64,000 nucleotides of DNA from positions 12,498 through 76,497 of the forward strand of contig CAKXHL010000011.1 of NCBI GenBank assembly GCA_934875375.1, in the 5' to 3' direction. The notes beneath the pieces were generated by a model. It had not been told where the DNA came from. It did not search any database and was given only the letters and a program-made list of their open reading frames with translations. A program made the position numbers and the translations under genes. This DNA comes from an uncultured bacterium. Its GTDB lineage: Bacteria > Bacillota > Clostridia > Oscillospirales > Ruminococcaceae. Positions 28,246 to 37,259 of the stretch are shown piece by piece. Every line of letters begins with the position of its first letter. The stretch's first letter is position 1.

Positions 28246-28996
28246 GCGTCCCCTCCCGGAATCCGGTGGTAAAGGCCGGGTCGTACAGCTTGGAGCGGCT
28301 GTATGACTCGCCCAAGAAATCTCCCACCACGATCAGCGCCGTTTTGGATATGCCGTTGGCCCTGGCCGTCTGCTCCAGCGTTTCCACCGTACAGCGCAGG
28401 ATTTTTTCATCCGGCCAGCTGGCTTTGTAAACAATCGCGGCCGGCGTGTCCGGACGATAAGCACCGGACAGCAGTTCTTTTGTCAGCGGCGCCAGCAGTC
28501 CGGCGCTTAAAAAAATCACCATTGTGCAGCCATGCGCCGCCATAAGCGCCATCTTTTCCTTTTCAGGCACCGGGGTACGCCCTTCCATCCGTGTAATGAT
28601 GACACTCTGGCTGATATCCGGCAGGGTGTATTCCGCTTTCAGCGCCGCTGCCGCCGCGCAGAAGCTCGACACCCCCGGCACCACCTCATACGAAATTCCC
28701 TCTTGCTCCAGCAGATCCATCTGCTCCCGGATAGCGCCGTATACACTGGGATCGCCGGTGTGCAGGCGAACCGTGGTCTGGCCCTGCGCCTCGGCCTGCC
28801 TGATGGAAAAAATCACCTGTTCCAATGTCATTTCCGCACTGTTTTGGCAAAGGCATTCCTTTTTTGCATAGTCCAGCAGCGCCGGGTTCACAAGGCTGCC
28901 CGCGTAAATAATCCGATCCGCACCGGCCAAAAGCCGCGCGCCCCGCACCGTAATCAAATCCGGCGCGCCGCTGCCCGCGCCTACAAAGTACACCAT
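28235..28996 (-). CDS. cbiF: Cobalt-precorrin-4 / precorrin-4 C11-methyltransferase
   Basis: 253 residues. VYFVGAGSGAPDLITVRGAR at the N-terminus, RLHTGDPSVYGAIREQMDLL and YEVVPGVSSFCAAAAALKAE identify the CbiF/CobM family, which methylates C11 using SAM. It overlaps cbiG by 11 bases. Confidence 0.94.
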   Translation of the reverse strand: MVYFVGAGSGAPDLITVRGARLLAGADRIIYAGSLVNPALLDYAKKECLCQNSAEMTLEQVIFSIRQAEAQGQTTVRLHTGDPSVYGAIREQMDLLEQEGISYEVVPGVSSFCAAAAALKAEYTLPDISQSVIITRMEGRTPVPEKEKMALMAAHGCTMVIFLSAGLLAPLTKELLSGAYRPDTPAAIVYKASWPDEKILRCTVETLEQTARANGISKTALIVVGDFLGESYSRSKLYDPAFTTGFREGTHAD

Positions 28997-29011
28997 TTTT
29001 CACCCATCCTC

Positions 29012-30145
29012 TCAGCTGAAATGTTCTATGATTTGCCGCGCCTGTTCGGTGATAAACAACGCTCCCTGCTGCTGGCTGTAAAAAACCAGCCCTGCCTGAT
29101 AGGCGCCGCCCACCCGGCGGCTGACATGCCACTGGGCTTTGTCCGCCAGCGTTTCCACTACCTTCTGCCGCAAGCCGCAGCTTTCCAAAAGATCCAGGCA
29201 GGCGTCGGTCGTGGCCGCCTGCATCAGCGCCTCTATTGTTTTGCGGTCGGCGCCATGCAGCGCCGCATGGGCGCTGATCAGCTCCATCCGGCAATCCGCC
29301 CAGCGGGAATGGGTATTCATGATTCCTCCTGCCAGTTTAACGAATTTCCCGATGTGGCCGACCAGCAACACCTGCTCAAAGCCAAATTCCGCCGCGTCGT
29401 CCAGCGAATCCCCCACGAAATTGGCGCACTGCACCACCGGTATTTTGGCAAGTTCCAAATGGGAAGCAACAAAATCCTCGCCGTAGTGGCCCGGTGTCAA
29501 AAGCAGCTGTTTGGCTCCGTTTGCGGCCAGCTGCCGGATTTCCAACCGGATGGACTCCCGCAGCGCCTGCATGCTTTTGGGCTCCACAATGCCGCTGGTT
29601 CCCAAAATCGAAATTCCCCCTTCGATCCCCAAATGAGGATTGAAGGTTTTTTCCGCCAGTTCCCGGCCCTGGGGCACCCAAACGGTTACAGACAGCCCGC
29701 CGCCGTATCCCGCCTGCCGGCAGACCTGCCGCACTTCCGCTTCTATCATCTGCCTTGGCACCCGGTTAATGGCGGCGGCACCCACCGGCTGTTCCAACCC
29801 TTTTCGAGTGACCCGCCCGACCCCTTCGCCGCCGTCAATGCGGATGCCGGGTTCCGAAGAATCGGATACCCGCGCACAGATCAGCGCCCCGTCCGTCACG
29901 TCGATGTCATCCCCTGCGTCCTTATAAACGCCGCAGGCGGCTGACCGCCCGTCCTGGGAAAGCGCGCAGATATCCACCTCAACCCGGATGCCGGACGGCG
30001 TTATGATCGCCTCCGTCCGGCTGTTTTCCCCCAGCAGCAGGCGGCGGGCGGCGGCCTTCGCCGCCAGCGCGGCACAGGACCCTGTCGTATAGCCGCACCG
30101 CATCCGAACGCCTCCCTGATACAGGTAATGCTCAAATTTCGCCAT
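29012..30145 (-). CDS. cbiD: Cobalt-precorrin-5B C1-methyltransferase
   Basis: 377 residues from the ATG at 30145 with AAAGGAGG 8 bases upstream; the frame extends further up but without a site. Family hallmarks: RCGYTTGSCAALAAKAAARR, GGEGVGRVTRKGLEQPVGAA, ISILGTSGIVEPKSMQALRE and LLVGHIGKFVKLAGGIMNTH. It methylates C1 in the anaerobic pathway. It overlaps the ATPase gene by 14 bases. Confidence 0.94.
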   Translation of the reverse strand: MAKFEHYLYQGGVRMRCGYTTGSCAALAAKAAARRLLLGENSRTEAIITPSGIRVEVDICALSQDGRSAACGVYKDAGDDIDVTDGALICARVSDSSEPGIRIDGGEGVGRVTRKGLEQPVGAAAINRVPRQMIEAEVRQVCRQAGYGGGLSVTVWVPQGRELAEKTFNPHLGIEGGISILGTSGIVEPKSMQALRESIRLEIRQLAANGAKQLLLTPGHYGEDFVASHLELAKIPVVQCANFVGDSLDDAAEFGFEQVLLVGHIGKFVKLAGGIMNTHSRWADCRMELISAHAALHGADRKTIEALMQAATTDACLDLLESCGLRQKVVETLADKAQWHVSRRVGGAYQAGLVFYSQQQGALFITEQARQIIEHFS

Positions 30146-30923
30146 CTTTTTCCTCCTTTGGCCCTGCCGGAAAAAACAGGTATCCCCCGCTTTTCTGCAG
30201 GCCGCCTTTTTGAATCCGAACCCGGAACACCTGCTCCAAACACCCGCTTTCCAATACCTCCTGCGGCGAACCGGCGAAAACGAGCCGACCGAACTGCATA
30301 ACTGCCAGCTGGTCCGCATAGGAAAGGGCCAGCCCCAGATCGTGCAGCACCATGATCACTGTTTTGCCCGCCTGCTCAAGCTGCCGGGTCAGCTCCATGA
30401 TCTCAAATTGATGGGACAAATCCAGATAGGTGGTGGGTTCATCCAAAAACAGCACCTGACTGTCCTGGGCCAGACACATGGCAAAATACACCTTCTGCCG
30501 CTCTCCGCCGGACAGGCGGGACATGTCCCGCCCGGCCAGATGGGTAACGCCTGCCCATTCCATCGCCTTTTGGACCATCTGCCAGTCCTCCTTTCGGTAG
30601 CGCCGGGGATAGCCCAAATAGGGAAACCGGCCGTGCATCACCATACTTTGCACCGATATGCCGGGAACCGGGCGGGACTGGGGCAGATAGGAAATCAGCT
30701 GCCCCAATTCCCGGCGGGAAAAGCCGGACAGGGGTCTTCCTTTCAGCAGCACCTGCCCGGCGGATGGCGGCACGATTCCCGCGGCCATCCGCAGCAGCGT
30801 TGACTTTCCGCATCCGTTGGGGCCTACCAGCGCCGCAACCTCCCCGCTTGGGAGCGTAAGGCTGAAATCCTGTACTGCCATTTGTCTGCCGTAGCTGCCA
30901 GTCACGCCGATCAGTTCAACCAT
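30132..30923 (-). CDS. FecE/BtuD-type ABC transporter ATPase (second system)
   Basis: 263 residues from the ATG at 30923. Walker A ALVGPNGCGKSTLLRMAAGI, signature SRLSGGERQKVYFAMCLAQD, Walker B VLFLDEPTTYLDL, H-loop VLHDLGLALSYADQLAVM. It belongs to the metal-chelate (siderophore, haem, B12) importers. Its permease and binding-protein genes just upstream are both truncated, so the ATPase is probably orphaned unless it serves the first transporter. Confidence 0.88.
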   Translation of the reverse strand: MVELIGVTGSYGRQMAVQDFSLTLPSGEVAALVGPNGCGKSTLLRMAAGIVPPSAGQVLLKGRPLSGFSRRELGQLISYLPQSRPVPGISVQSMVMHGRFPYLGYPRRYRKEDWQMVQKAMEWAGVTHLAGRDMSRLSGGERQKVYFAMCLAQDSQVLFLDEPTTYLDLSHQFEIMELTRQLEQAGKTVIMVLHDLGLALSYADQLAVMQFGRLVFAGSPQEVLESGCLEQVFRVRIQKGGLQKSGGYLFFPAGPKEEKDGEI

Positions 30924-31533
30924 TGTCTGTCCGCCCCCCTTTGCGCCGGATGAGAAGATACAGAAAAAACGGGCCGCCCAAAAAAGACATGACAATCCCC
31001 ACCGGCAGCTCGAACGGCGCAAACAGAATCCGGGCCAGCACATCGCAGACACAGACAAAAGCCGCGCCGGACAAAGCGGACACTGGCAGCAGCCAGCGGC
31101 TTTCCGACCCGACAAAAAAACGCGCCCCGTGGGGTACAATCAACCCTACAAATCCCAAAAGCCCTGCAAAGCTCACAGCGGCGCCCGCCAGTACCGACGC
31201 GGTCAAAAGCAGCAGAAAACGAAATTTTCCCACCCGAAGCCCCAAACTTTTTGCCGTATCGTCGCCCAAGCTCAGCAGATCCATCTCGCAGTGCAGAGAA
31301 AAGGCCAGCGGGATTCCGGCCAGGATGTATGTGCCTGACACGGCCAGCGTCCTCGGCAGGCGCACATGAAGAAAAATGCGCAGCACCGCCGCGTCCGCGC
31401 CGCCGGCGGCGGCTTTCCACAATTCCGCCGGCGAAAAGGCGGCCGAACCCAGCAATAAACTGAGCACCGCCGCCAATAAAAACAGCGCCAGGCTCATCAG
31501 CAAAATCCAGATGTTATGCCGCTTCTTCTGCAT
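30916..31533 (-). pseudogene. FecCD-type ABC permease with a large in-frame internal deletion
   Basis: About 205 residues against about 330 for the family. The N-terminus (WILLMSLALFLLAAVLSLLL; FLHVRLPRTLAV) is joined directly to SGTYILAGIPLAFSLHCEMD and LLSLGDDTAKSLGLRV, so roughly 120 residues covering several helices, including the conserved LxGxxxQxxxxNPLAxPxxLG segment, are absent. The C-terminus (LLGFVGLIVPHGARF; ELPVGIVMSFLGGPFFLYLL) is normal. The frame is kept, but a working channel is unlikely. Confidence 0.78.
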
Positions 31534-32258
31534 AAAGGTAGTCGGCAAGGATCTCATAACTTTCCCCCCAGCGATGATTGGGCTTGTTGTGAAACAGTTC
31601 TTTGGGCAAAAGGATATACCGTCCCTCTTTTACCGCGGTCAGCCCGGCCCAGGCCGGATTGGACTCAATCCCTTCCGCCAGCGCCTGCATGGCCTTTTCG
31701 CTGGAGGCGCCCATGGTGGTGACAAAAATAAAATCCGGGTCCTGGCGGATGATTTCCTCCATGCTCAACTCTTCCAGCAGGCTGCCGTTTTGATCGGCAA
31801 TGTTCACACATCCCAGATCGCGCAACATTGCGCCGGTCATGCTGTCGCTGCCCTTGGCCTTGGCGCCGGTGGAATACGCCCGGATAAACAACACCGTCGG
31901 CGCATCCTGCCCCTGGCTTTTTGCGATGGCCCGGTCGATCCGCGCCTGCACTGCCGTACCGTTTTGTTCGTATAGATCCGCGCGCCCCATAATGTCGGTG
32001 CAGATTTTTAACATATCCAGATAATCCTCAAAGGTTTCCACATCAAAATAGGCGGCGGGAATGCCGGATTCTTCCAGAAAATCCCGCAGCTTCACGTGTT
32101 CCGCTACATTGGCGGACAAAATGACAAAGTCCACCTCCAACGCCAGCAGCTGTTCGGTGTCCGGCGATTTCATCGCGCCCAGATTGGCGGTTGCATCCGG
32201 AAGCGCAAAGCTTTCTTCCTCCAGCGCGTCCTGGGTGGCCGCAATCAGCTGGCCGCCG
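31514..32258 (-). pseudogene. ABC-type metal-chelate binding protein lacking its N-terminus
   Basis: The readable sequence starts in mid-domain (QLIAATQDALEEESFALPDA; MKSPDTEQLLALEVDFVILS) and runs to a normal C-terminus (FHNKPNHRWGESYEILADYL). The signal peptide, lipobox and first lobe are missing; upstream sequence is instead the start of cbiL. It is the remnant of a binding protein paired with the permease and ATPase downstream. Confidence 0.82.
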
Positions 32259-32321
32259 AAAGGTCAGCAGTTGGGGATCTCCCGGCCCAACGCTGACACC
32301 GTAAAAACAAGCCTTTTCCAT
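32259..32321 (-). pseudogene. cbiL: Precorrin-2 C20-methyltransferase, only the first 21 codons remain
   Basis: A good start (GAGGAGG, then ATG at 32321) begins KACFYGVSVGPGDPQLLTF, the conserved N-terminus of CbiL, and then fuses at about 32255-32261 to binding-protein sequence in a different frame; the chimeric frame ends at 32043. CbiL is essential for de novo corrin synthesis, so the pathway should be blocked unless another copy exists. Confidence 0.82.
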
Positions 32322-32333
32322 TTGGCCGCCTCC

Positions 32334-33113
32334 TCAGCGAACCGGCTCTGCATCCCGAAGGTGGCGCAGATAAATTTTCCGGATATCCGCCAGCTCTCCC
32401 AGGCCCTGCAAACAGCAGGATACTTCAAATCCCTGTGAGGTAAGCACGCTTTTCCAGCTATCCGGCCCGTCGCCGGCCATATCGTTGCAGGCGTGATCGC
32501 CGGCCACCAGCATCATGGGCGCAAGCAAAACGCTGCCGCATCCAGTGCGCCGCAGGGCAGGGAGCACATCCTCCAGCGCGGGACAACCCTCCACTGTACC
32601 AACGAAAAGATCTCTCCTCCCCTGGCTGTGACACAGCTGTTCAAACGCCGCGTAAACCGAATTGGCCTCGTGCGGCGTTCCGTGTCCCATCAGCAGAATC
32701 AGCCGGCCCTGCCTTTGCTCGAATCGGGTGCAAATGACGGCGGCAGCCTCTTGCCTATCCGCGGCGGAGGACAAAAGCGGCATTCCCAGCCGAAGGGACT
32801 CAAACCGGTCCTGAAAAGCCCTTACCGCTTCCCGCAAAAGGTCAAATTCTACGCCGCAGATCAAATGGGTGGGCTGCACGGTTACGTCGCTTATCCCCTG
32901 CCCGGCCATTTGCGACAACGCCTGCTCCGGAGAAAGAACCGCCTCTCCCCGGCTTTCCCAAATGCGGCGGATCACCCCGCTGGTATAAGCAGAAAGGATC
33001 TCCGCTTCCGGATACGCCCGGCGGATGGTTTCTTCCACAGCTCCAATGGTCTTTTGACGGGTAGAGACATGGCTGGTGCCAAAGCTAACGATCAAAATGC
33101 CCTTTTTTTGCAT
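32334..33113 (-). CDS. cbiK: Sirohydrochlorin cobaltochelatase, anaerobic type
   Basis: 259 residues from the ATG at 33113 with AAAGGAG upstream. GILIVSFGTSHVSTRQKTIG, PTHLICGVEFDLL, LMGHGTPHEANSVYAAFEQL and APMMLVAGDHACNDMAGDGP carry the two metal-binding histidines of CbiK. It inserts cobalt into sirohydrochlorin, the first committed step of anaerobic cobalamin synthesis. Confidence 0.94.
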   Translation of the reverse strand: MQKKGILIVSFGTSHVSTRQKTIGAVEETIRRAYPEAEILSAYTSGVIRRIWESRGEAVLSPEQALSQMAGQGISDVTVQPTHLICGVEFDLLREAVRAFQDRFESLRLGMPLLSSAADRQEAAAVICTRFEQRQGRLILLMGHGTPHEANSVYAAFEQLCHSQGRRDLFVGTVEGCPALEDVLPALRRTGCGSVLLAPMMLVAGDHACNDMAGDGPDSWKSVLTSQGFEVSCCLQGLGELADIRKIYLRHLRDAEPVR

Positions 33114-33174
33114 ATTTCCACTCCTTTTTCTGCTGTTTTTCACGGCTTTTTTGCCTTTCAAACCTGGAAAGGGC

Positions 33175-33513
33175 TCAATGGGTTCCCCTGACCACCTTCA
33201 TCCCTTTTTCTTCCATTTTGGAAAGAATCTTGGTGATCTGGGAGCATTCGCTCCCATCATGCTTTCGGGTGCAAATACCGGCGTGGACAATCTCCACGCC
33301 GATTTGCTCCAAGCGCTCCAGTTTTTCCAAAAATCCCGGGTCGGTATCGTAATCGCACGCACAGCCGTTGCAGTGCAGAAAGGCCATCAGCTGCAACGGC
33401 TCGCCCTTGTAAGGCGCAAACGAACGGGTCCGCTCATTCATCGCTTTTAGGCAGCTGGCGCCGGTACAGACGGAATTGCTTTTGATACAGGTTAAAATCG
33501 CAATTTTTTTCAA
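33175..33513 (-). CDS. CGGC-domain protein
   Basis: 112 residues, TTG start with AGGAGGCGG upstream. Cysteines in LTCIKSNSVCTGASCLKA, FLHCNGCACDYD and HAGICTRKHDGSEC match the putative metal-binding CGGC domain (here HCNGC rather than CGGC). The position inside a cobalt/B12 operon is consistent with a role in cobalt handling, but that is inference. Confidence 0.75.
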   Translation of the reverse strand: MKKIAILTCIKSNSVCTGASCLKAMNERTRSFAPYKGEPLQLMAFLHCNGCACDYDTDPGFLEKLERLEQIGVEIVHAGICTRKHDGSECSQITKILSKMEEKGMKVVRGTH

Positions 33514-33537
33514 TGAAACCGCCTCCTGTTTTGGGCC

Positions 33538-34305
33538 TCATCCGGCCGATTCGTATAAAATGTGCATTTGCCCGGTTTCCGGGTCGGTGTAAAGTTTGGC
33601 TTCCACCTCATAGACCTGGCGGATAAACTCCCGGGTCAACACCTGTTTAGGCGGGCCGAAGGCGATAATACGGCCATTTTGCAGCACAAACAACTTATTG
33701 CAGTACATCGCCGCGATGTTTAAATCGTGGATGGCCGCGACCACGGTCAGACGCAGGGAACGGACAATGTCCATTAACTGCAGCTGATACTTGATATCCA
33801 GGTGGTTGGTCGGTTCGTCTAAAATCAGGCATTGGGTCTGCTGGGCCAGCGCGCGGGCCAGGATCACCCGCTGCTGCTCGCCGCCGGACAGGGTGGAAAA
33901 ACTGCGCTGGGCAAAGCCGCCCATATTGACCTTTTCCAGCGCTTCGCGCACAATCCGGTAATCGTCCGCGTTGTCCCGCTCCATGGCCTTTTTGTGCGGG
34001 GCACGGCCCATCAGCACCACATCCTGCACCGAAAACTCAAAATTATAGTAATTGTGCTGGGCCACCACCGCCATTTTCCTGGCCGATTCTTTGGGTTTAT
34101 AGCTGTTCAGGGCGTTGCCGTCGAGAAAAACCGTACCGCTTTGCGGCGTCAGCACCCGGTAGATAGATTTGAGCAAGGTGCTTTTGCCGCTGCCGTTGGG
34201 GCCGATGATCCCGACGAAATCCTTGTCCGACACTTCGATGGAAACGCCCTTCAGGATGTGGCTGCCGCCCAGTGTCGCCTGCAGCTGTTCGGTTGTGATC
34301 TTCAT
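33538..34305 (-). CDS. B12/iron-chelate ABC transporter ATPase (BtuD/FepC-like)
   Basis: 255 residues. Walker A GIIGPNGSGKSTLLKSIYRV, signature STLSGGEQQRVILARALAQQ, Walker B CLILDEPTNHLDI, H-loop AIHDLNIAAMYCNKLFVL. Its stop overlaps nothing, but its start overlaps the permease end by 4 bases. With the riboswitch upstream, cobalamin or a cobamide precursor is the likely substrate. Confidence 0.9.
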   Translation of the reverse strand: MKITTEQLQATLGGSHILKGVSIEVSDKDFVGIIGPNGSGKSTLLKSIYRVLTPQSGTVFLDGNALNSYKPKESARKMAVVAQHNYYNFEFSVQDVVLMGRAPHKKAMERDNADDYRIVREALEKVNMGGFAQRSFSTLSGGEQQRVILARALAQQTQCLILDEPTNHLDIKYQLQLMDIVRSLRLTVVAAIHDLNIAAMYCNKLFVLQNGRIIAFGPPKQVLTREFIRQVYEVEAKLYTDPETGQMHILYESAG

Positions 34306-35386
34306 GACTGCCCTCCTCCGAATCCGTATTTCTTATGGGTCATGAGGAAGATAAAGCAGGGCCCGCCGATCATGGAAATCAAAATGCCGATAGGCAGTTC
34401 CGTATGGGGGATGACAACCCGGCACAGCACGTCCGCCCAGACCAGAAAAACCGCGCCGGTCAGGGCGGAAAGCGGGATCAGCTTTTTATGGTCGGTGCCG
34501 AAAAGCATCCGCACCAGATGGGGAATCACCAGACCGACAAATCCGATCATCCCGGAGGCATACACCACAAAGCCGATGACCAGCGAGGTCAAAAGCAAAT
34601 ATCCCTGCCGGCGGCGGTGCAGGTCGGTGCCCAGGGTAATGGACACTTCGTCGCCCAAGAGCATGAGGTTCAAAGACCGGTACTGGGTCCAGAAAAACAA
34701 AACGCTGACCAGCACGATGGGAAAAAGGAAGAAGAGGTTCTGCCACTTGGCGCCCGCCAGGCTGCCCATGAGCCAGTAGGTCAGCGTCTGCATTCCCTCC
34801 TTATCGTTGGCAAAATAGACCACAAAGCTGGAAAAGGCGGAGCAGACGGAACTGAGCGCCATGCCGGCCAGCAACAGCTTGATGGAGTTGGAGCGCCCGC
34901 CGATATTGGACAAAAGCAACACCAGCAGGGAAATACCGAATGCGCCGGCAAAGGCGCAGATCCCGATGGAGCCAGCCCCCAAAAAGGCGCCGACCCCAGC
35001 ATGATCGCCACTGTTGCCCCCAGCGATGCGCCGGAGGATACTCCCAGAATATACGGGTCCGCCAGCGGGTTTTTCACAATCGCCTGCATCACCACGCCGC
35101 AGACCGAAAGGCCCATCCCCACCGCAACGGCTAAAATTAACCGCGGCAGGCGGATCAGCCAGACGACATCGTGAATCGATCCGCTGCCCAGTTCGGAAGA
35201 ACCGACTCCGAACAGCTCGTGCAGGATCACCCGATACACCTGCGAAACCGGGATTTTAACGGTGCCAAAAGTAACCGCCGAGAGCACGGAAACCGCCAGC
35301 ACCACCAACAGCACGGCACAGGTCAAAAGATAAAGCGGGGTGCTTTTTATCAGCCCTGTTTCCTGTGAAAATTTTTGTTTCATCAT
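34302..35386 (-). pseudogene. B12/iron-chelate ABC permease (BtuC/FecD-like) with one frameshift
   Basis: The first frame carries LIRLPRLILAVAVGMGLSVC, GVVMQAIVKNPLADPYILGV and SSGASLGATVAIMLG; the second continues VGAFLGAGSIGICAFAGAFG to the end with ASGMIGFVGLVIPHLVRMLF. One G is missing from the run at 34994-34997 (four where five restore CTG GGG GTC). Restored length is about 361 residues. If the lesion is real, import through this system is lost. Confidence 0.82.
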
Positions 35387-35392
35387 CCGTTC

Positions 35393-36424
35393 CTACTTTG
35401 CCAGTTCCGGATACAGTCCGTTGGCAAAAATCTCAAGCCCGTCGGCAGTGCGCATGGCGCTGGTATACATATCTCCCAGCGGGATGGCATAGACGTCGCC
35501 GTTTTTCACCGCGGTCAAGCTGGACAGCGCCTCATTATCGGTGATATTGGCAACCGATTTTTCCGCCATGCCCTCTTCGTCCCCATCCATATACACCACA
35601 AAAATCACCTGCGGGTTCAACTCAATCAGGTCCTCCAGGCCGATGGTCTGTTCCGGCGTATCCAGCAAATCCGCGCCGACGGTGATTGCCATATCGCCGC
35701 CCAGAGTGGTTTTATCATAGGTATAGATGCTGTCCCCCAAAAATTCGATGATGAGGGCCGAGTGCTTTTCCATATCCTTGGACTGATCGACAATCTGCTG
35801 GACCTGCGCCTGGATTTCATCCACAATGGCCTGCGCCTTGTCCTCTACGTCAAAGATTTTGCCCAAATCGAGGATATAATCGTATTCATTTGCCAGGGTG
35901 CGGTACTCCACAATCGAGTTGGAGTTTTCGGCCATATAGGTCTTGACCCCACGCTCATTCCAGAAATCAGTGCCGTCCAGCCGCTTCTCTCCAAAGGTAG
36001 ACCACCACCCCAGGATCATATCCGGCTCCAGCAGCAGCACCGATTCCCGGGAAACGGTAAAATCCGTCAGATAATTGATTGTTTCAAAATCCGCCTGATA
36101 TTCCGCTTTCACTTCATGATCCAGCCCGGCGGCCGCTACGATTTTATCGCCCAGCCCCAAAGCCAGCATGGTTTCGATGTTGTTTTGGTTCAGCACCAGA
36201 ACCTTTTCGGGGCAGCGTTCAAAAGTGATGTCCACCGGTTCCTTGGCATAATTATAATTGGAAACCGTTACAGGATAATGGGCCGCCTGCGGCTGTGCGG
36301 CGGAGCTTTCTGTCTCTGTTTGGGAAGAGCCCTGCGATTCCGGCGCGGAACCCGCAGTGCCGGAACAGGCGGTCAGGGACAATAGCAGTACTGCCGCCAA
36401 CAATGTGCATAACCATTTTTTCAT
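35393..36424 (-). CDS. B12/iron-chelate binding lipoprotein (BtuF-like)
   Basis: 343 residues. Lipoprotein signal LLAAVLLLSLTACSG, then a Ser/Gln/Glu-rich linker and a TroA-type fold: ERCPEKVLVLNQNNIETMLA, LLEPDMILGWWSTF, LIELNPQVIFVVYMDGDEEG, VKNGDVYAIPLGDMYTSAMR. It is the first gene after a cobalamin riboswitch, so cobalamin or a cobamide is the likely ligand. AGGAG-like site weak in the AT-rich leader. Confidence 0.88.
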   Translation of the reverse strand: MKKWLCTLLAAVLLLSLTACSGTAGSAPESQGSSQTETESSAAQPQAAHYPVTVSNYNYAKEPVDITFERCPEKVLVLNQNNIETMLALGLGDKIVAAAGLDHEVKAEYQADFETINYLTDFTVSRESVLLLEPDMILGWWSTFGEKRLDGTDFWNERGVKTYMAENSNSIVEYRTLANEYDYILDLGKIFDVEDKAQAIVDEIQAQVQQIVDQSKDMEKHSALIIEFLGDSIYTYDKTTLGGDMAITVGADLLDTPEQTIGLEDLIELNPQVIFVVYMDGDEEGMAEKSVANITDNEALSSLTAVKNGDVYAIPLGDMYTSAMRTADGLEIFANGLYPELAK

Positions 36425-36525
36425 GTTTCATTCTTCTCTTTTTTGTTTTCATGGACAGAAAAAAGGAACCCGGTTTTGGCAATCGGTTTTCCGGAAACAG
36501 CTGTCCGTTTTGTTTTCCACCCGGC

Positions 36526-36561
36526 GCTTACCCGCCCTGTGGACGCACAGGGCGGGTAAGC
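36526..36561. repeat. Perfect 16-bp stem hairpin in the riboswitch leader
   Basis: 36526-36541 pairs perfectly with 36546-36561 around the loop GACG. It has no adjacent T-run and lies between the terminator and the first gene. It may be an RNA-stabilising hairpin or an inserted palindromic element. Confidence 0.6.
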
Positions 36562-36563
36562 TG

Positions 36564-36605
36564 AAAAAGCCCGTAACACAGATTTTGTCTGCGTTACGGG
36601 CTTTT
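36564..36605 (-). terminator. Terminator of the cobalamin riboswitch expression platform
   Basis: GCCCGTAAC (36569-36577) pairs with 36593-36601, extended by CAGA/TCTG near the loop, and five T follow on the minus strand. It lies about 165 bases after the riboswitch and before the first gene, so it could give B12-dependent premature termination. Confidence 0.7.
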
Positions 36606-36770
36606 CCATGTTATTTTCCGTTAAAAGAGGAGAATCCGCCAACGATAAAACCGTTGCCAGCCTGTCATGCCGTCCCCGAACTCCCTGATAATTCAGCAGA
36701 AACAACAAATTCCGTCCTCGCAGAATTGCTACAGCGGTGCCGCCCCGTTCACACGGTCCGGCGCTCAAAA

Positions 36771-36943
36771 AGGCAGGTATTCTGGCTTAGGGATCGACAC
36801 ACGGTTTTCGTCTTCCCAGCGCACGGTACGCCAGTGACATGCTGAAAACCGCATTCCTCCAATACAGCAACGGGATTGCGCGGGATTCTCACCCGACTTC
36901 CCTTTTCATCCGCACGGCAGCCGCCGCACGAAACCTTTATGAC
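36771..36943 (-). ncRNA. Cobalamin riboswitch
   Basis: On the minus strand the conserved elements appear in order: GGGAAGTCGGGTGAGAATCC, CCGTTGCTGT, the B12-box region CAGCATGTCACTGG, CTGGGAAGAC and a closing AAGCCAGAATACCTGCC. The B12 box core reads GTCACTG rather than GCCACTG. Expected to repress the downstream transport and cbi genes when cobalamin is abundant. Confidence 0.94.
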
Positions 36944-36950
36944 CGACTTC

Positions 36951-36979
36951 AGTATAAGGGCAACCGTGAAAAATGTCAA
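36951..36979 (-). promoter_or_regulatory. Promoter of the riboswitch-controlled cobalamin operon
   Basis: Minus strand TTGACA (36979-36974), 17-bp spacer, TATACT (36956-36951), placing the start of transcription a few bases before the riboswitch. Confidence 0.85.
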
Positions 36980-37193
36980 TAAAAAACGGATCAAGGGGGC
37001 AAAAGTTGCCGTTGTGGGGGATTTTCATTTAATAAACTTTCCCTGCGACAAAACCGTTCTCCAGTGCTACTATGTCCCGGCTATTCCGCTGGAATATGTA
37101 AAAGATCCCTCGGTCTTTGGAATGCAGTTTCGAAATTGGAAAAGCAGGGAGTGATCCCGGCCTGCCGAAATGTTCAGCACAACCAACTCTCTT

Positions 37194-37221
37194 TTGCTTT
37201 TTCTCCCGTTTATGATATAAT
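37194..37221 (+). promoter_or_regulatory. Promoter of the LytTR two-component operon
   Basis: TTGCTT (37194-37199), 16-bp spacer, TATAAT (37216-37221), about 38 bases before the regulator start. Confidence 0.6.
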
Positions 37222-37259
37222 TGTAAGAAAATAGAAACATGATAAAGGAGGATTTTGGC

